Below, piece by piece: positions 41,155 to 44,407 of a stretch of 44,407 bases of DNA; positions within the stretch are counted from its first letter, which is position 1; each line of letters begins with the position of its first letter. The position numbers were made by a program, and so were the translations under genes. The DNA is from Microbacterium sp. Lineage in GTDB: Bacteria > Actinomycetota > Actinomycetes > Actinomycetales > Microbacteriaceae. The notes beneath the pieces were generated by a model. It did no database searches and was not told the DNA's origin. It was given only the letters and a program-made list of their open reading frames with translations. Location of the stretch: positions 1 through 44,407 of the forward strand of contig QFPM01000022.1 in the NCBI GenBank assembly GCA_003248655.1, written 5' to 3'.

Positions 41155-41910
41155 TCAGCGCGCGAGCGCGTCGGCGATGCTTTGCGCGGCGACCCGCAGC
41201 CGGGGCACCGCGCGCTCGATGAGTTCATCGGTCATCCGTGTGAGCGGGCCCGACACCGATACCGCGTACGACGAGGCATCTGTGCCCGTGATCGGCACCG
41301 CGACGCAGCGGACGCCGAGTTCCTGCTCCTCTTCGTCGAGACAGTATCCGCGGGTGCGGGCGAGGGCCACGGCATCCAGCAGCGCCCGGCGATCGGTGAG
41401 GGTGTGCACGGTCCGCGCGGGCAGTGCCTCCCGCGCGACGAGGTCTGCGGCCCGCTCGGGCTCCAACGCCGACAGCATCGCCTTGCCCACGCCAGTGCAG
41501 TGCAGGTCGACGCGCCGGCCGACCTCGGTGAACATCCGCATCGCGTGACGCGAGGGCACCTGGGCGACGTATTCGGCCTGTCCGCCGACGAGCATCGCGA
41601 GGTTCGCACTCTCGCCGAGGTCGTCGACGAGCTCTTCGAGGATGGGCCGCGTCAGCGCGCCCAACGCGGGGGTCGCTGCCGCCCCGAGCGGCACAAGCCG
41701 CGCGCCGAGTGCGTATCCGCCGCGGTCGGGCAGGCGGCGCACCACCCCCAGCCCCACGAGGGTGGCGAGCAGCCGGTGTGTCGTCGACTCGGCCAGCCCG
41801 GTGGCCGCGGCGAGCGCGGCGAGCCCCGACGAGCCGCCCGCGGCGGCGAGCGCATCCAGCAGCGCGAAGGACCGCGAGACGGATTGAACGGACGAGTCGG
41901 GTATGCTCAT
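41155..41910 (-). CDS. IclR-family transcriptional regulator
   Basis: The protein has 251 residues. The second ATG (41910) has GGTGGA six bases upstream; an ATG two codons earlier lacks spacing. The N-terminal HTH reads SVSRSFALLDALAAAGGSSG, then AALAAATGLAESTTHRLLAT. The effector domain has VDLHCTGVGKAMLSALEPER and the closing YCLDEEEQELGVRCVAVPIT, as in glyoxylate/allantoin regulators. It is divergent from malate synthase G, with TTCC/GGAA motifs between. It probably represses or activates glcB in response to glyoxylate or a related acid. Confidence 0.92.
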   Translation of the reverse strand: MSIPDSSVQSVSRSFALLDALAAAGGSSGLAALAAATGLAESTTHRLLATLVGLGVVRRLPDRGGYALGARLVPLGAAATPALGALTRPILEELVDDLGESANLAMLVGGQAEYVAQVPSRHAMRMFTEVGRRVDLHCTGVGKAMLSALEPERAADLVAREALPARTVHTLTDRRALLDAVALARTRGYCLDEEEQELGVRCVAVPITGTDASSYAVSVSGPLTRMTDELIERAVPRLRVAAQSIADALAR

Positions 41911-41913
41911 GGT

Positions 41914-41951
41914 CATTCCACCATACAGGACTTGCATTCCGCATTGTGGAA
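41914..41951. promoter_or_regulatory. Candidate IclR binding region, repeated TTCC-CA motif
   Basis: TTCC-x-CA occurs at about 41916 and at 41937. A facing GGAA half at 41948-41951 makes TTCCGCATTGTGGAA (41937-41951) an imperfect palindrome. IclR-family operators often have such TTCC/GGAA arms. The region lies between the divergent starts and covers the regulator's first codons. Confidence 0.55.
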
Positions 41952-41979
41952 GTATCGATGGGATGCCGAGGAGACACAC

Positions 41980-44199
41980 ATGACGATCGCCGACACCACC
42001 ACCCGAACCGACCGCGCCGGCCTGTCGGTCGACAGCCTGCTGCTGCGCTACGTCGACGACGACGTCCTGCCCGCCGCGGGCCTGGACTCCGACGCGTTCT
42101 GGAGCGCGCTCGCGGCCGTCGTCGCCGACCTCGGCCCGCGAAACTCCGCCCTTCTCGCCGAGCGCGACCGCTTGCAGGCCGCCCTCGACGGCTGGTACCG
42201 CGACCACCCGGGCGTCCCCGGCGCGGGCGCCGCCGGCCCCGACCTCGAGGCCCACAAGGCGTTCCTCCGCGAGATCGGCTACCTCGCGCCCGAGCCGGAA
42301 GACACCGCCTTCCAGATCAGCACCGAGAACGTCGATGCCGAGATCGCGACCCTCGCCGGCCCCCAGCTCGTGGTGCCGGTCACCAACGCCCGCTTCGCCC
42401 TCAACGCCGCCAACGCCCGCTGGGGGTCGCTGTATGACGCCGTGTACGGCTCCGACCTGATCGCCGACGAGGGTGCGACCGCGAAGGGCGCAGGCTACAA
42501 CCCCGCGCGGGGCGCCGCCGTCGTCGCGCTCGGCCGCGAGTTGCTCGACACGGCAGCTCCGCTCGCGGCCGGCTCGCACGCCGACGCGACCGCGTACACC
42601 GTCGAGGGCGGTGCCCTGGTCGTCGCCCTCCGCGGCGGCGAGACCACCGGGCTCGCCGACCCTTCGGGCTTCGCGGGGTATCTCGGCGACCCGGCATCCC
42701 CCACCTCGGTCCTCCTCGTGCACCACGGGCTGCACCTCGAGGTCGTGATCGACCCCGCCAGCCCCGTCGGCGCGCACGACGCGGCGGGCGTGAAGGACAT
42801 CGTCCTCGAAGCGGCCGTGACGACGATCATGGACCTCGAAGATTCCGTGTCGGCGGTGGATGCCGAAGACAAGGTCGTCGGCTACTCCGTCTGGCAGGGT
42901 CTGCTGCGCGGCGACCTCACCGACACCTTCGAGAAGGGCGGCAAGCCCTTCACCCGCTCGATGAACGGCGACCGCACCTACACGGCGCCGGATGGCTCGG
43001 CGCTCACCCTGCACGGCCGGTCGCTCATGCTCGTGCGCAACGTCGGCATCCACATGTACACGGATGCCGTTCTGGATGCCTCGGGCGCCGAAATCCCCGA
43101 GGGCTTCCTCGACGCGTTCGTTACGGCGGCCGCGGCGATCCCGAGCCTGCGCCGCGAGACGGCGCTCGACAACAGCCGCACCGGGTCGCTGTACATCGTC
43201 AAGCCCAAGCAGCACGGGCCCGACGAGGTCGCCTTCACGGTCGAGCTGTTCGGCCGGGTCGAAGAGGCGCTGGGGCTCGCGCCGCGCACGCTCAAGATCG
43301 GGATCATGGACGAGGAGCGCCGCACCTCGCTGAACCTCGATGCCGCCATCGCCGCGGCATCCGATCGGGTCGTCTTCATCAACACGGGGTTCCTCGACCG
43401 CACCGGCGACGAGATCCACACCTCGATGGCGGCGGGCGTCTTCCGCCGCAAGGGCGAGCTGAAGGGCCGGCCCAACATGGTCGCGTACGAGAACGCGAAC
43501 GTCGACGCGGGCCTCGCGCACGGCTTCCCCGGCCACGCCCAGATCGGCAAGGGCATGTGGGCGATGCCCGACCTCATGAAGGCGATGTACGAGTCGAAGG
43601 CCGCGCAGCTCGAGGCCGGCGCGACGACCGCGTGGGTGCCGTCGCCGACGGCCGCGACGATCCACGCGGTGCACTACCACCAGGTCGACGTCGCCGCCGA
43701 GCAGCAGAAGCTGCGCTCGCGCACGCGGGCCGGCATCGACGAGATCCTGCAGGTGCCGCTGGACCCCACCGCATCGTGGACGCCCGAGGAGGTCGCCGCC
43801 GAGCTCGACAACAACGTGCAGTCGATCCTCGGATATGTGGTGCGCTGGGTCGATCAGGGCGTCGGCTGCTCGAAGGTGCCCGACCTCGAGAACGTCGGTC
43901 TCATGGAGGACCGCGCGACCCTGCGGATCTCGAGCCAGCTGCTGGCCAACTGGCTCGGCCACGGCATCGTCACGCGCGACCAGGTCGAGGAGGCGCTGGC
44001 GCGCATCTCGCCGATCGTCGACCAGCAGAATGCCGGGGATGCCGCGTACCGCCCGCTCATCGCGGCTGACGGCACCGAGTCGCTGGCGTTCCAGGCCGCA
44101 CGCGACCTGATCGTCGAGGGCGCGGCGCAGCCCAACGGGTACACCGAGTTCATCCTGCACCGCTACCGCCGCGCCCAGAAGGCGGCCGACCGCGGCTGA
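41980..44199 (+). CDS. glcB: Malate synthase G
   Basis: The protein has 739 residues (family about 725), starting at ATG 41980 after GAGGAG. It condenses glyoxylate with acetyl-CoA to malate in the cytoplasm. Marks include VPVTNARFALNAANARWGSL, HHGLHLEVVID, TTIMDLEDSVSAVDAEDK, LMLVRNVGIHMYTDAV, LKIGIMDEERRTSLNL (Mg-binding and catalytic region), GHAQIGKGMWAMPDLM and TAWVPSPTAATIHAVHYHQV. No isocitrate lyase gene is adjacent, so glyoxylate may come from elsewhere, for example glycolate or purine breakdown. Confidence 0.97.
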   Translation: MTIADTTTRTDRAGLSVDSLLLRYVDDDVLPAAGLDSDAFWSALAAVVADLGPRNSALLAERDRLQAALDGWYRDHPGVPGAGAAGPDLEAHKAFLREIGYLAPEPEDTAFQISTENVDAEIATLAGPQLVVPVTNARFALNAANARWGSLYDAVYGSDLIADEGATAKGAGYNPARGAAVVALGRELLDTAAPLAAGSHADATAYTVEGGALVVALRGGETTGLADPSGFAGYLGDPASPTSVLLVHHGLHLEVVIDPASPVGAHDAAGVKDIVLEAAVTTIMDLEDSVSAVDAEDKVVGYSVWQGLLRGDLTDTFEKGGKPFTRSMNGDRTYTAPDGSALTLHGRSLMLVRNVGIHMYTDAVLDASGAEIPEGFLDAFVTAAAAIPSLRRETALDNSRTGSLYIVKPKQHGPDEVAFTVELFGRVEEALGLAPRTLKIGIMDEERRTSLNLDAAIAAASDRVVFINTGFLDRTGDEIHTSMAAGVFRRKGELKGRPNMVAYENANVDAGLAHGFPGHAQIGKGMWAMPDLMKAMYESKAAQLEAGATTAWVPSPTAATIHAVHYHQVDVAAEQQKLRSRTRAGIDEILQVPLDPTASWTPEEVAAELDNNVQSILGYVVRWVDQGVGCSKVPDLENVGLMEDRATLRISSQLLANWLGHGIVTRDQVEEALARISPIVDQQNAGDAAYRPLIAADGTESLAFQAARDLIVEGAAQPNGYTEFILHRYRRAQKAADRG

Positions 44200-44233
44200 G
44201 CCGCGCGCTCGCGCCCGCTCCCGCGCCGATCCC

Positions 44234-44309
44234 AACTGCAAGGGATCGTGGGCGGCGCGCCGGGTCAGATCCCTGGCGCGCGGCGTGTCGGCGCGGATGC
44301 CTTGCAGTT
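44234..44309. repeat. Nested hairpin downstream of glcB, interrupted by an IS end
   Basis: AACTGCAAGG (44234-44243) pairs with CCTTGCAGTT (44300-44309). GGGATC (44242-44247) and GATCCC (44268-44273) form an inner stem. It probably ends glcB transcription. The right arm stops exactly where transposase-related sequence begins. Confidence 0.55.
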
Positions 44310-44406
44310 AGGGCATGTCTGACAATTGCCGGGTCCAGGCGATGACGGCGTTGAGGATGACAGCGGCCCGGTAGGTGATCGCGAGTTTGTCGTAGCGGGT
44401 GGCGAG
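44308..44406 (-). CDS. IS5-like transposase, C-terminal end only
   Basis: The minus strand from the window edge reads LATRYDKLAITYRAAVILN and then AVIAWTRQLSDMP before TAA, 32 residues in all. ATRYDKLAITYRAAV is the familiar C-terminal segment of IS5-group transposases of Actinobacteria. The stop codon TAA (44308-44310) coincides with the junction to the glcB-side hairpin. GGGCATGTCTGACAA (from 44311) is a plausible terminal inverted repeat, with TTA or TA as target bases. Most of the element lies outside the window. Confidence 0.82.
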   Translation of the reverse strand, partial: LATRYDKLAITYRAAVILNAVIAWTRQLSDMP

Positions 44407-44407
44407 T

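Noticed and set aside
41155..44241. A 1028-codon minus-strand frame spanning glcB
   Set aside because: Only its last ~250 codons are real (the IclR regulator). The rest is the mirror of malate synthase.

Overview
The window is high-GC actinobacterial DNA. Protein families, start-codon habits (many GTG starts, ATGA/GTGA overlaps) and a very frequent GGATGCC/GGCATCC heptamer all point to Microbacteriaceae, most probably Microbacterium. No tRNA, rRNA or CRISPR array was seen. Nearly all sequence is coding, and intergenic gaps are under 300 bases.

Left flank (1-12.2 kb), ordinary genes: the start of a probable DUF222/HNH protein; an RraA-like protein; a nitroreductase; an ArsR-like regulator divergent from an MFS exporter, with two candidate operators; clpB without its N-domain plus a small membrane protein; a GlxA-type AraC regulator divergent from a 39-residue peptide gene; two GT4 glycosyltransferases; a membrane protein; and a DUF2252 protein.

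Centre (12.2-35.7 kb), the interesting part: what reads as a complete D-arabinan (mycobacterial arabinogalactan/lipoarabinomannan) utilisation locus built around a LacI-type regulator. Three transcription units plus a single gene carry copies of one LacI-type operator, GAAATCGATTTC. (1) FGGY kinase - GH116 - fucose/D-arabinose isomerase - RbsD/FucU mutarotase (minus). (2) GH172 (DUF2961) - GH183-like lipoprotein - Gfo/Idh/MocA oxidoreductase - SpoU methyltransferase (plus). (3) Sugar-binding lipoprotein - two ABC permeases - a heterodimeric exporter-type ABC pair - GH38 alpha-mannosidase (minus), followed by a VapBC-type toxin-antitoxin pair. (4) A second GH183 (DUF4185) lipoprotein (minus). 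Inferred flow: surface lipoprotein endo-D-arabinanases cut D-arabinan, the ABC system imports oligosaccharides, cytoplasmic GH172 and GH116 release D-arabinofuranose, RbsD/FucU helps it reach the pyranose form, the isomerase makes D-ribulose, and the kinase makes D-ribulose 5-phosphate. GH38 could remove mannose from lipoarabinomannan. The GH183/GH172/GH116 set is, to my knowledge, the combination already reported biochemically from Microbacterium arabinogalactanolyticum. The regulon, transport and downstream catabolism are my inference.

Right flank (35.7-44.4 kb): a zinc alcohol dehydrogenase; the dnaK-grpE-dnaJ-hspR heat-shock operon, with HAIR operators matching those at clpB; an IclR regulator divergent from malate synthase G (glcB); and the 3' end of an IS5-like transposase running off the window.
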